Assembly (NCBI GenBank): GCA_030616835.1
Contig: JAUWWP010000189.1
Coordinates: 1-6,016 of the forward strand
DNA: 6,016 bases
Direction: 5' to 3'
Origin: Deltaproteobacteria bacterium
Lineage (GTDB): Bacteria > Desulfobacterota > G020345765
The notes beneath the pieces were generated by a model. The model was not told where the DNA came from. It searched no databases and was given only the letters and a program-made list of their open reading frames with translations. Position numbers and translations under genes: made by a program. Shown here in pieces: positions 1 to 5,365 of this stretch (position 1 is its first letter; each line of letters opens with the position of its first letter).

Positions 1-58
1 TCGGCTCAAGGAGAAGCGTAAAGCAGGACTTTCTCTCCAAAAGGAGGTGACACATTAG
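1..58 (+). CDS. istB: istB 3' end (IS21-family transposition ATP-binding protein), partial
   Basis: Only 18 complete codons and the stop (TAG 56-58) are in the window. The visible tail reads RLKEKRKAGLSLQKEVTH, a short basic C-terminus like those of IstB-type transposition helper proteins, which often end shortly after a SYRLK-type motif. IstB is the AAA+ ATPase that works with the transposase IstA in target selection. The orientation toward the element's right end is the standard istA-istB arrangement. None of the AAA+ motifs is visible, so the identification depends on this tail plus the adjoining IS21-like terminal repeats. Confidence 0.6.
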   Translation, partial: RLKEKRKAGLSLQKEVTH

Positions 59-71
59 TCAAATTATGCCT

Positions 72-94
72 AAAGTGGGGAATTCTATTCCGGG
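72..94 (+). repeat. IS21-type terminal repeat, inner copy
   Basis: This 23-base unit begins AAAGTGGGGAATTC and ends ATTCCGGG. It matches the unit at 96-118 at all but three or four positions and is spaced 24 bases from it. Such short direct repeats at each end are the usual transposase-binding sites of IS21-family elements; the binding role is inferred from the family. Confidence 0.75.
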
Positions 95-95
95 A

Positions 96-118
96 AAAGT
101 GGGGAAAACTATTCCGGG
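96..118 (+). repeat. IS21-type terminal repeat, outer copy
   Basis: This is the second copy of the 23-base unit (AAAGTGGGGAAAAC...ATTCCGGG), lying 7 bases from the proposed element edge. Its match to the copy at 72-94 covers the GTGGGGAA core and the TATTCCGGG end. Confidence 0.75.
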
Positions 119-125
119 ATTGACA

Positions 126-931
126 CTTCTCTGAGAGAAGATTTTGTTCAAGGTTTGAGCGATATTGATTTGCTAATAATAAAAAAGTATGCAAAAAATG
201 GTTTAAAAATTGGCTATGATGGAGACACCGAGCTTAATTTTATTTACCGAAATAAAGGTGATTATCTAAGGTTTTTAAAGGATGGCATTCCAGTTGACCT
301 GGCAGCCCTGCTGAACGGAAAGGTTTTGTATGATCGCGGCTTCTTTGCTGGCATTAACAAATCAGAGTTTATGCCTACTCAGTACACAGCAGAGGTGTGG
401 ATGCATAGAGCCAGCTGTGTTTTTTCCATGCTTTTGAGAGAATATGTTTCACCCTCATGTGCCCACTGTTTTATGACCGGGCTATATCATTCATCCAGGG
501 ATTTTTTAAGGGTACTTTTATTGGAAAAGACAAATCAAATTTTAGAAGGGCAGGAAGTTTTGGAAGAAGCGCAAAGGCATTATCCAGACCGGCATAAAAA
601 TTATAAAGCTGTTCTTGGGGCAAGAAAAAATTGGAAGGAGTTTGAAGATAATTATGAAATATTTGTCGAAAGAAGAAGCATAGGCAGGGATGAAAAGGCA
701 AAATTAATTTTAAGTTCTGAGAAAATAGCAAGAGAAGCCTACAGGTCGCGCAATATTGAACTGCCAAAAATCAGGCCCCTCGTTTCTGAATTAAATAAAA
801 GATACGATATTGATCACATTTTATCTATTAATTTACTCTATAAGACTAAGGAATATTATTTTTTACTGAGTCTAAAAAATAAAAAGCTCAAATCGGTATC
901 TTACTCTTTGGATGAAAAGGAATGGTGCTAA
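126..931 (+). pseudogene. Minimal nucleotidyltransferase (MNT) with helical C-terminal domain, 5' end removed by the IS
   Basis: The open frame reads SLREDFVQGLSDIDLL across the IS junction. This is the core of the DNA polymerase-beta-type minimal nucleotidyltransferase fold, where the family shows GS...DxD. The two metal-binding aspartates are present (residues 3 and 5 counted from TTG 155). A third acidic residue fits Asp48 in GIPVDLAAL, and a helical region follows (about 75-200) that resembles the HEPN-like or substrate-binding helices attached to such enzymes. The glycine of the Gly-Ser motif and everything before it are replaced by insertion-sequence DNA. In frame, the only codons before the stop at 71-73 are IS sequence without ATG, GTG or TTG. 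A product could begin only at TTG 155, which lacks the Gly-Ser loop and a well-spaced ribosome site, so an active enzyme is unlikely. The remaining frame is otherwise undamaged, suggesting recent disruption. MNT proteins transfer nucleotides to proteins, RNA or drugs; the substrate here is unknown. The end overlaps the next gene by 10 bases. Confidence 0.75.
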
Positions 932-1764
932 ATAAAAAAAACATTAAAGGAATATTCACCGCCGACCTGCATGGAAATAAAGTACAGTATGAAAAGTTAT
1001 TTGATAAAGCCAGGGGGTTTGATTTTGCTGTTATTGGAGGGGATATAGCTCCACCTGGCAGAATAGATGAGCAAAGAAAATTTATTGAAAATGAGCTAAT
1101 TAGATTAATCGCTGATTTTAAATCCAAATATAAAAATGTTGATATTTACTTAATGCTTGGGAATGATGACTGGTTAGGTAATATGCAGGTTTTGGCCAGA
1201 GAAAATAACCGACTGTACAAAATCATTCATAATCAGGTGTATAAGCTTAATGAAGATTTTAACATAGTTGGCTATTCTTACGTACCAATTACACCATTTG
1301 CCATAAAGGATTTTGAAAAATTTGATTCAAAGGATGCGCAGTTGCAAAAGGGCGATACTCTACAAGGCTTTAAGAGCTCTGGCTTTGAGCTACTACCATT
1401 CAAATTTAATCCAGAGGATAGAGAAGATAACATAGAAAATGATTTCAAAAATATTTTACGCATATCTGAGCCAGCTAAGACAATATATGCAATCCATACA
1501 CCCCCTTATAATACCAATTTAGATATGGTTTATGCTGCCCTTCACGTTGGCTCTTTAGCGGTAAGAAGATTCATAGAGCAGCAAAGGCCTTATCTGACTT
1601 TGCATGGCCATATTCATGAAACCATCGAGGTTTCTGGCCACTTCCGAGATAAAATTAATGGGGTGACTTGTTTAGGTGTTGGAAATTATGCTTATGAAGA
1701 GGAGTTGGCTGTTATAACCTTTGATTTGTATGATTTGAATAGCATAAAAAGAGAGGTTTTGTAA
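922..1764 (+). CDS. Calcineurin-like metallophosphoesterase
   Basis: This 280-residue protein carries all the signature motifs of the dinuclear metallophosphoesterase fold: DLHG at 15-18, GGD at 39-41, GNDD at 80-83, the metal histidine in IHTPP (His192), and GHIH at 229-232. These residues normally bind two divalent metals that hydrolyse phosphomono- or diester bonds. A stretch of about 110 residues separates the third and fourth motifs, longer than in the smallest members and possibly a specificity insert. No signal peptide or membrane segment is visible, so it is likely cytoplasmic. ATG 922 was chosen because a purine-rich AAAAGGA lies just upstream and the conserved core starts near residue 10. 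It overlaps the truncated nucleotidyltransferase by 10 bases, which implies translational coupling in the original operon. Family-level assignment is firm; substrate (nucleotide, cyclic nucleotide, protein phosphate or nucleic acid) cannot be read from the sequence. It is AT-rich like its partner and unlike the genes downstream. Confidence 0.88.
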   Translation: MVLNKKNIKGIFTADLHGNKVQYEKLFDKARGFDFAVIGGDIAPPGRIDEQRKFIENELIRLIADFKSKYKNVDIYLMLGNDDWLGNMQVLARENNRLYKIIHNQVYKLNEDFNIVGYSYVPITPFAIKDFEKFDSKDAQLQKGDTLQGFKSSGFELLPFKFNPEDREDNIENDFKNILRISEPAKTIYAIHTPPYNTNLDMVYAALHVGSLAVRRFIEQQRPYLTLHGHIHETIEVSGHFRDKINGVTCLGVGNYAYEEELAVITFDLYDLNSIKREVL

Positions 1765-1851
1765 GAACTCTCCTATGTTCTCCGAAAGTTTCGGGATGTC
1801 GGCCTTTTCCAGGTGGTTATTGCTGGGTCCTGTTGCAGGCAGGAAAAAAAC

Positions 1852-1879
1852 TTGACCTTAATCCAGTATTTGTTAAAAT
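1852..1879 (+). promoter_or_regulatory. Sigma70-type promoter for the outer-membrane protein gene
   Basis: A -35 box TTGACC (1852-1857) and a -10 box TAAAAT (1874-1879) are separated by 16 bases, and a TG at 1871-1872 forms an extended -10. Transcription would begin near 1886, about 45 bases before the ATG at 1932. This supports that start over the in-frame upstream TTG at 1833, which would lie upstream of the promoter. Predicted by eye only. Confidence 0.55.
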
Positions 1880-1916
1880 ATGCTGCCAACTGAATTGTCC
1901 AAAAGCTCTGAAAAAG

Positions 1917-1923
1917 AAGGGAG
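1917..1923 (+). promoter_or_regulatory. Ribosome binding site fixing the start at 1932
   Basis: AAGGGAG lies 8 bases before ATG 1932. The signal peptide begins exactly at this ATG, whereas the in-frame extension back to 1833 adds 33 residues with no secretion character and no comparable ribosome site. Confidence 0.7.
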
Positions 1924-1931
1924 AGACACTC

Positions 1932-2813
1932 ATGAAGGAAATTAAGTATATGGTGGCGGCGATTGGTCTGGTAGTGTTCATGGTCACTGCAAATTACTCT
2001 TCAGCCGAGCCAACCGGCAAGCATACGAGATTATTTTTAACCAACGAGATTGCGGCCCGTGGCATGCGAGCAGGTGCCGCTGACACCGTCGAGCTGAACT
2101 ACCAATATTATTACTCTGACTCGGACTCCATATTGTTCCGCAACAACCACTTAGGCTTAGGATTGGCGGAGGGTATAAGTCCCGCGACCAACTCCGTGGG
2201 GGCCTTTATCGAGATCGAACCGGTGGCTGTTTTTAGACTTCGCCTTCAGTACGAGTACATCCAGTACTTCGGTGTCCTTGTCGCAATCGTCACTCTTCCC
2301 GATAAAGACTCCGATTATTCCGATAAGGTCCTGGACGATATAGATGCCGAGTGGGCTACCGGAAACCACTTCAGCATCCAGCCGACTTTCCAAATACAAA
2401 TTGAGCGATTCATCGCTCTGAATATGTTGAGCTTTGAGTGGTGGGACATACATAAGGATGATTACTTTTATGAGCCTTCTAACGATACTCTTATGAAGAC
2501 CAACGAATATTTCTTTATAAACACCGCCATAGCAGGCTTTGAGCTGTGGAAACGTAATGAGGACACCCGGATGATTCTTGGCACCCGCTACACTTACTAC
2601 CGGGTGGACTCCGCTGATAGGGTACGGAAGCAGCTCGACGGAGTTATGATCTGGATGATGGGTGAGAGGCGCTGGGGAATGGAAAAGCCACTGCTCGTGA
2701 TGGCGGTCGGAGGATTCCTCGAAGATCGGTATCGGGAGAAGGAGCTCTTCATCGGCGCGGTCTTTACTTTCGAGTACTCGTTACTGCCCCGGCAGCAAAG
2801 CAATAGATTGTAG
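1932..2813 (+). CDS. Secreted, probable outer-membrane beta-barrel protein of unknown function
   Basis: The 293-residue product starts with a clear signal peptide: a short basic start (MKEIK), a hydrophobic core at about 7-20, and a likely signal peptidase I site after SSA at residues 23-25. The mature part has alternating polar and hydrophobic or aromatic stretches typical of membrane beta-strands, for example ELNYQYYYSDSD (54-65), FRLRLQYEYIQYFG (101-114), FFINTAIAGFELW (194-206) and ELFIGAVFTFEYSLL (271-285). These are separated by acidic loops, such as 124-138, that would face outward or toward the periplasm. No lipobox, enzyme motif or recognised family signature was found. It stands alone with its own promoter and has much higher G+C than the two genes before it. 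The outer-membrane assignment is inferred from composition and the signal peptide; a soluble periplasmic beta-rich protein is the alternative. The final codons and stop fall within a heptamer repeat, so the last five or so residues are probably not part of the fold. Confidence 0.68.
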   Translation: MKEIKYMVAAIGLVVFMVTANYSSAEPTGKHTRLFLTNEIAARGMRAGAADTVELNYQYYYSDSDSILFRNNHLGLGLAEGISPATNSVGAFIEIEPVAVFRLRLQYEYIQYFGVLVAIVTLPDKDSDYSDKVLDDIDAEWATGNHFSIQPTFQIQIERFIALNMLSFEWWDIHKDDYFYEPSNDTLMKTNEYFFINTAIAGFELWKRNEDTRMILGTRYTYYRVDSADRVRKQLDGVMIWMMGERRWGMEKPLLVMAVGGFLEDRYREKELFIGAVFTFEYSLLPRQQSNRL

Positions 2814-2838
2814 ATTACAGATTTCAGATTGTAGATCT
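2804..2838. repeat. Five-copy heptamer tandem repeat (YAGATTN) over the gene end
   Basis: The units are TAGATTG, TAGATTA, CAGATTT, CAGATTG and TAGATCT, in register with a 7-base period. The first two units overlap the end of the preceding gene, and the second contains its TAG stop (2811-2813). Seen directly in the sequence; function unknown. Confidence 0.7.
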
Positions 2839-2867
2839 AAAATCTATAGTGGATTTGAACCACGAAT

Positions 2868-2894
2868 TACTCAAATTACACGAAACAATTTTCC
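2868..2894. repeat. Degenerate 9-base repeat in the intergenic stretch
   Basis: The stretch contains ACGAATTACTC then AAATTACACGAA, a degenerate nonamer (approximately CGAATTACA) repeated about three times with decay. Such low-complexity intergenic repeats occur in many bacterial genomes. Boundaries are approximate and no function is claimed. Confidence 0.35.
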
Positions 2895-2903
2895 CTTTTG
2901 GGA

Positions 2904-2981
2904 TTCAGCCTTCGTAGCCAGCCTACTTCGCCGAAGTCCCGATGTCCATCGGGACAAAGGCTGAACTACGGCGAAGTAGGC
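2904..2981. repeat. Complex palindrome, REP/MITE-like, in the nfnA upstream region
   Basis: Three nested or competing inverted repeats are visible. A perfect 13-base pair of arms lies at 2921-2933 and 2969-2981 (GCCTACTTCGCCG and its complement). Inside it is a perfect 8-base hairpin with a 4-base loop (2936-2943 with 2948-2955, GTCCCGAT/ATCGGGAC). A further 9-base arm at 2904-2912 (TTCAGCCTT) pairs with 2957-2965, which competes with the 13-base stem. There is no following T-run, so this is not a standard terminator. It is most likely a dispersed palindromic repeat, but other genomic copies cannot be seen in this window. Confidence 0.6.
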
Positions 2982-2994
2982 CATCAAGCCCATC

Positions 2995-3014
2995 GGGTTC
3001 GATGAATCGAACCC
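2995..3014. repeat. Strong 9-base palindrome just upstream of the nfnA promoter
   Basis: GGGTTCGAT (2995-3003) is followed after two bases by its exact complement ATCGAACCC (3006-3014); folded as RNA or a cruciform it would give an 8-base stem with a TGAA loop. It ends 6 bases before the proposed nfnA -35 box. It could be a regulator-binding palindrome or part of the same repeat element as the structure at 2904-2981. The CATCGGG next to it also occurs within that structure, which favours the repeat explanation. Confidence 0.5.
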
Positions 3015-3019
3015 CTACA

Positions 3020-3048
3020 TTTACGCATTATTTGGTTTAATATATACT
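3020..3048 (+). promoter_or_regulatory. Candidate sigma70-type promoter for the nfnAB operon
   Basis: A -35-like TTTACG (3020-3025) and a -10-like TATACT (3043-3048) are spaced by 17 bases. The start would fall near 3055, leaving only about 12 bases of leader with the GGAGGT ribosome site at its very beginning. The alternative -10 TAATAT (3038-3043) would give a slightly longer leader but has a poorer -35. Predicted by eye. Confidence 0.4.
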
Positions 3049-3066
3049 GAACCTGGAGGTTGGCAG

Positions 3067-3900
3067 ATGTTTGAAATCATTAAAAAAGAGGTGTTTTCCA
3101 AGGAAGTAAAGCTAATTGAGGTGCAGGCCCCGGCTATTGCCGCCAAGGCCCGGCCGGGCCAGTTTGTTGTGCTCAGGATAGCTGAGGAAGGGGAGCGTAT
3201 CCCCCTCACCATAGCCGACTTCGACCGAGAGAAGGGAAGTATCACCATGGTCTTTCAGGAGGTGGGAAAGTCAACCATGCATCTCGGAACTCTAAAGGAG
3301 GGGGACAAGTTAGCCAATCTGATTGGCCCCCTGGGCAACCCGACCGAGCTTGAAGGTTGCAAAAAGGTGCTCTGCGTGGGCGGTGGCATCGGTATCGCTC
3401 CCATCTTCCCTATTGTTAGGGGCTTCAAGGAGGCAGGGGCAGAGGTAATATCCATTATTGGCGCCCGGACCAAAGAGCTTTTGATCTTCGAGCAGAGGAT
3501 GAGAGAGGTTTCGGATAGACTGATAATAACCACCGATGACGGGAGCTATCAGAGAAAGGCCCTGGTTACCGAGCCGCTGAAGGAGATCCTTGAGGAGGAT
3601 AGCTCTGTCGAGAAGGTCGTTGCCATTGGCCCTCCCATTATGATGAAGTTCGTATGCAAGACCACCTTACCCTTCGGGAAGAAGACTATTGTCAGCCTCA
3701 ATTCCATCATGGTTGATGCGACCGGAATGTGCGGTGCCTGCCGGGTGGAGGTGGGGGACGAAACCAAGTTCTGCTGTGTGGACGGGCCCGAGTTTGACGG
3801 GCACAAGGTGAATTTCGACCTTCTGAACTCCCGGCTGAACATGTATTTAGAAGAAGAAAAGGCCTCCCTGGAGGCGTACAAAAAAGTGGAGGGCAGTTAA
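3067..3900 (+). CDS. nfnA: NfnA: small subunit of NADH-dependent ferredoxin:NADP+ oxidoreductase (flavin/[2Fe-2S])
   Basis: The 277-residue protein has the layout of the ferredoxin-NADP reductase-like small subunit of NfnAB (also called SudB or annotated as sulfide dehydrogenase/DHOD-like). An N-terminal FAD-binding barrel contains PGQFVVLR (30-37) and RIPLTIAD (44-51). A nucleotide-binding domain contains VGGGIGIAP (104-112). Near the C-terminus lies the [2Fe-2S] segment VDATGMCGACR, where Asp217, Cys222, Cys225 and Cys236 or Cys237 fit the unusual Asp-plus-three-Cys coordination known from this family. In the NfnAB complex this subunit exchanges electrons with NAD(H), while NfnB handles NADP(H) and ferredoxin, coupling the reactions by flavin-based electron bifurcation in the cytoplasm. 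A good GGAGGT ribosome site lies 6 bases before the ATG. The gene is followed after one base by nfnB. Length and motif order match the family; a stand-alone sulfide dehydrogenase-type role is the main alternative. Confidence 0.92.
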   Translation: MFEIIKKEVFSKEVKLIEVQAPAIAAKARPGQFVVLRIAEEGERIPLTIADFDREKGSITMVFQEVGKSTMHLGTLKEGDKLANLIGPLGNPTELEGCKKVLCVGGGIGIAPIFPIVRGFKEAGAEVISIIGARTKELLIFEQRMREVSDRLIITTDDGSYQRKALVTEPLKEILEEDSSVEKVVAIGPPIMMKFVCKTTLPFGKKTIVSLNSIMVDATGMCGACRVEVGDETKFCCVDGPEFDGHKVNFDLLNSRLNMYLEEEKASLEAYKKVEGS

Positions 3901-3901
3901 G

Positions 3902-5314
3902 ATGTCGGCAGATGAAAAAACAAAAAAGACCCGAGAACGAATGAAGGAGCAATCCCCGGAAGAGCGTATCTGTAACTTCAACGAGGTGCCGTTCGGATAC
4001 ACCCCGGAACAGGCGGTGGAGGAGGCCGGACGCTGTATCCAGTGCAAGAGGCCGCAGTGCGTTGATGGCTGCCCGGTTGAGGTCGATATCCCGGGATTCA
4101 TATCCCCGATAAAAGAGGGTAAATTCATAGAATCTGCCCGTAAAATCAAGGAGACAAACAGCCTGCCCGCCATCTGCGGGAGGGTCTGCCCTCAGGAGGA
4201 GCAGTGCGAGATCCTCTGCGTCCAGGGCAAAAAGGGGGAACCGGTGGCAGTCGGAACCCTGGAGAGGTTTGTCGCAGATTATGAGGCCGAGCAGGGTGAG
4301 GTGGAGCTGCCGGAACTTCCTCCCAAGCTCGGCCGAAAGGTTGCCGTTATCGGCGCGGGACCGGCAGGTCTGACCGTGGCCAGCGACCTTATTCTTATAG
4401 GATATGATGTTACCCTTTACGAAGCGCTGCACAAACCCGGGGGGGTGCTTGTCTATGGCATACCGGAGTTCAGGCTGCCCAAGGCAATAGTGCAGAGGGA
4501 GGTAGATTATATCGGTCGGCTTGGGGTTGAAGTGATCTGCGGTGCGGTGATCGGGAAGACGTTGACGGTTGATGAGATGCTCAATGAGATGGGCTACTCC
4601 GCCGTATTCATCGCAACCGGGGCAGGGCTCCCACTTTTTTTCGGCATACCCGGGGAGAACTTAAATAGCGTCTACTCGGCCAATGAATACCTGACCCGGT
4701 CAAACCTGATGAAGGCCTATCTCTTTCCCCAGTACGATACCCCGATCAAGAAAGGGAAGCGGGTGGCGGTATTTGGTGGCGGAAATGTGGCCATGGACTC
4801 CGCCCGGACGGCACTCAGGCTTGGGGCCGAGGAGGTTTATCTCATTTATCGCCGATCAAGGAAGGAAATGCCCGCCCGGGATGCGGAAATCGAGCATGCC
4901 GAGGAGGAAGGAATTAAATTCAATTTTCTCACTAATCCAGTCAGATTTCTTGGCGATGAGAATGGAAACCTAAAGGCTCTGGAGTGCCTGCGAATGGAGC
5001 TCGGCGAGCCTGACGATTCAGGGAGGCGACGTCCCATCCCGATCAAGGGATCTGAATTCACCATTGATGTGGATCTCGCCGTGGTAGCCATCGGCGCTGG
5101 TCCTAATCCTTTATTGCTCAAGACCATGCCTGATCTGGAGCTGAAACGAAGGGGGTATGTCGTCGCCGATGAGGAGACTGGCAGGACGAGCAAGCGGGGG
5201 GTATTTGCTGGGGGTGATATCGTTACCGGCTCGGCCACGGTGATACTTGCCATGGGTGCCGGCCGCAAGGCTGCCCGGGCAATCCACCAGTACTTAGAGT
5301 GGGTTAATTGGTAA
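3902..5314 (+). CDS. nfnB: NfnB: large subunit of NADH-dependent ferredoxin:NADP+ oxidoreductase (GltD-like)
   Basis: The 470-residue protein is full length for this family, which databases often label glutamate synthase small chain/GltA homotetrameric type. An N-terminal iron-sulfur domain carries CxxCx4CxxxC (Cys45, 48, 53, 57) and a second cysteine group (Cys92, 96, 102, 106), enough ligands for two [4Fe-4S] clusters. A flavoprotein part follows with the FAD motif GAGPAGL (151-157), a second dinucleotide motif GGGNVAMDSA (292-301) and RRSRKEMPA (317-325) for NADP(H), then the C-terminal FAD motif FAGGDIVTGSATVILAMG (435-452). In the complex it holds the bifurcating FAD and transfers electrons between NADPH and ferredoxin, working with NfnA. 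The start is one base after the nfnA stop, so translation is almost certainly coupled. No large glutamate synthase subunit is adjacent, which favours Nfn over glutamate synthase. SudA-type sulfide dehydrogenase is the remaining alternative because the two are homologous. Confidence 0.93.
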   Translation: MSADEKTKKTRERMKEQSPEERICNFNEVPFGYTPEQAVEEAGRCIQCKRPQCVDGCPVEVDIPGFISPIKEGKFIESARKIKETNSLPAICGRVCPQEEQCEILCVQGKKGEPVAVGTLERFVADYEAEQGEVELPELPPKLGRKVAVIGAGPAGLTVASDLILIGYDVTLYEALHKPGGVLVYGIPEFRLPKAIVQREVDYIGRLGVEVICGAVIGKTLTVDEMLNEMGYSAVFIATGAGLPLFFGIPGENLNSVYSANEYLTRSNLMKAYLFPQYDTPIKKGKRVAVFGGGNVAMDSARTALRLGAEEVYLIYRRSRKEMPARDAEIEHAEEEGIKFNFLTNPVRFLGDENGNLKALECLRMELGEPDDSGRRRPIPIKGSEFTIDVDLAVVAIGAGPNPLLLKTMPDLELKRRGYVVADEETGRTSKRGVFAGGDIVTGSATVILAMGAGRKAARAIHQYLEWVNW

Positions 5315-5365
5315 CCGTAACCCCGAGGTAAGCCGCCGGGTATGAGGGAAAGGGGTGATTGAAGA

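Larger units (their letters stand above)
1..125 (+). mobile_element. Right end of an IS21-family insertion sequence (partial)
   Basis: The window begins inside the element. It shows the end of an IstB-like reading frame, then two near-identical 23-base repeats (72-94 and 96-118), then a terminus. Read inward from the right, the terminus begins TGTCAATCCCGG, the 5'-TG...CA-3' type of end seen in IS21-family elements, which also carry multiple internal end repeats of the GTGGGGAA...CCGG type. The edge is placed at 125 because coding sequence of a nucleotidyltransferase resumes immediately after it. The rest of the element (istA, most of istB, left end) lies outside the window, so completeness and the target duplication cannot be judged. 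The family call rests on the combination of repeats, terminus and IstB-like tail. Confidence 0.8.

Noticed and set aside
1751..1772. Imperfect hairpin (GAGAG...CTCTC) over the phosphoesterase stop, considered as a terminator
   Set aside because: The stem is only five pairs plus a mismatch and three weak pairs, and no T-run follows.
1833..1931. 33-codon N-terminal extension of the outer-membrane protein from TTG 1833
   Set aside because: It starts upstream of the predicted promoter, has no good ribosome site and would bury the signal peptide inside the protein; ATG 1932 has a proper AAGGGAG and begins the signal peptide.
2845..2867. GTGG...CCAC mini-hairpin considered as a small RNA or riboswitch
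   Set aside because: The stem is only four pairs, with no conserved aptamer sequence or flanking structure.
2804..2894. Short repeats considered as a CRISPR array
   Set aside because: The units are 7 or 9 bases with no unique spacers of regular length and no cas genes nearby.
2936..2955. Perfect 8-base hairpin considered as an intrinsic terminator of the outer-membrane gene
   Set aside because: There is no T-tract after it, it sits over 120 bases past the stop, and it is nested in a larger palindrome better explained as a repeat element.
3707..4432. Long minus-strand open frame (241 codons) opposite the end of nfnA and the start of nfnB
   Set aside because: It lies fully antisense to two confidently identified genes, has low-complexity composition (Arg, Pro and Leu rich) and no recognisable motif; long antisense frames are common opposite G+C-rich coding DNA.
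3902..5314. Glutamate synthase small subunit as the function of the large flavoprotein
   Set aside because: The name is frequent in databases, but the gene is fused in operon to an NfnA-type subunit with the Asp/Cys [2Fe-2S] motif and no large glutamate synthase subunit is present, so NfnB is the better call.
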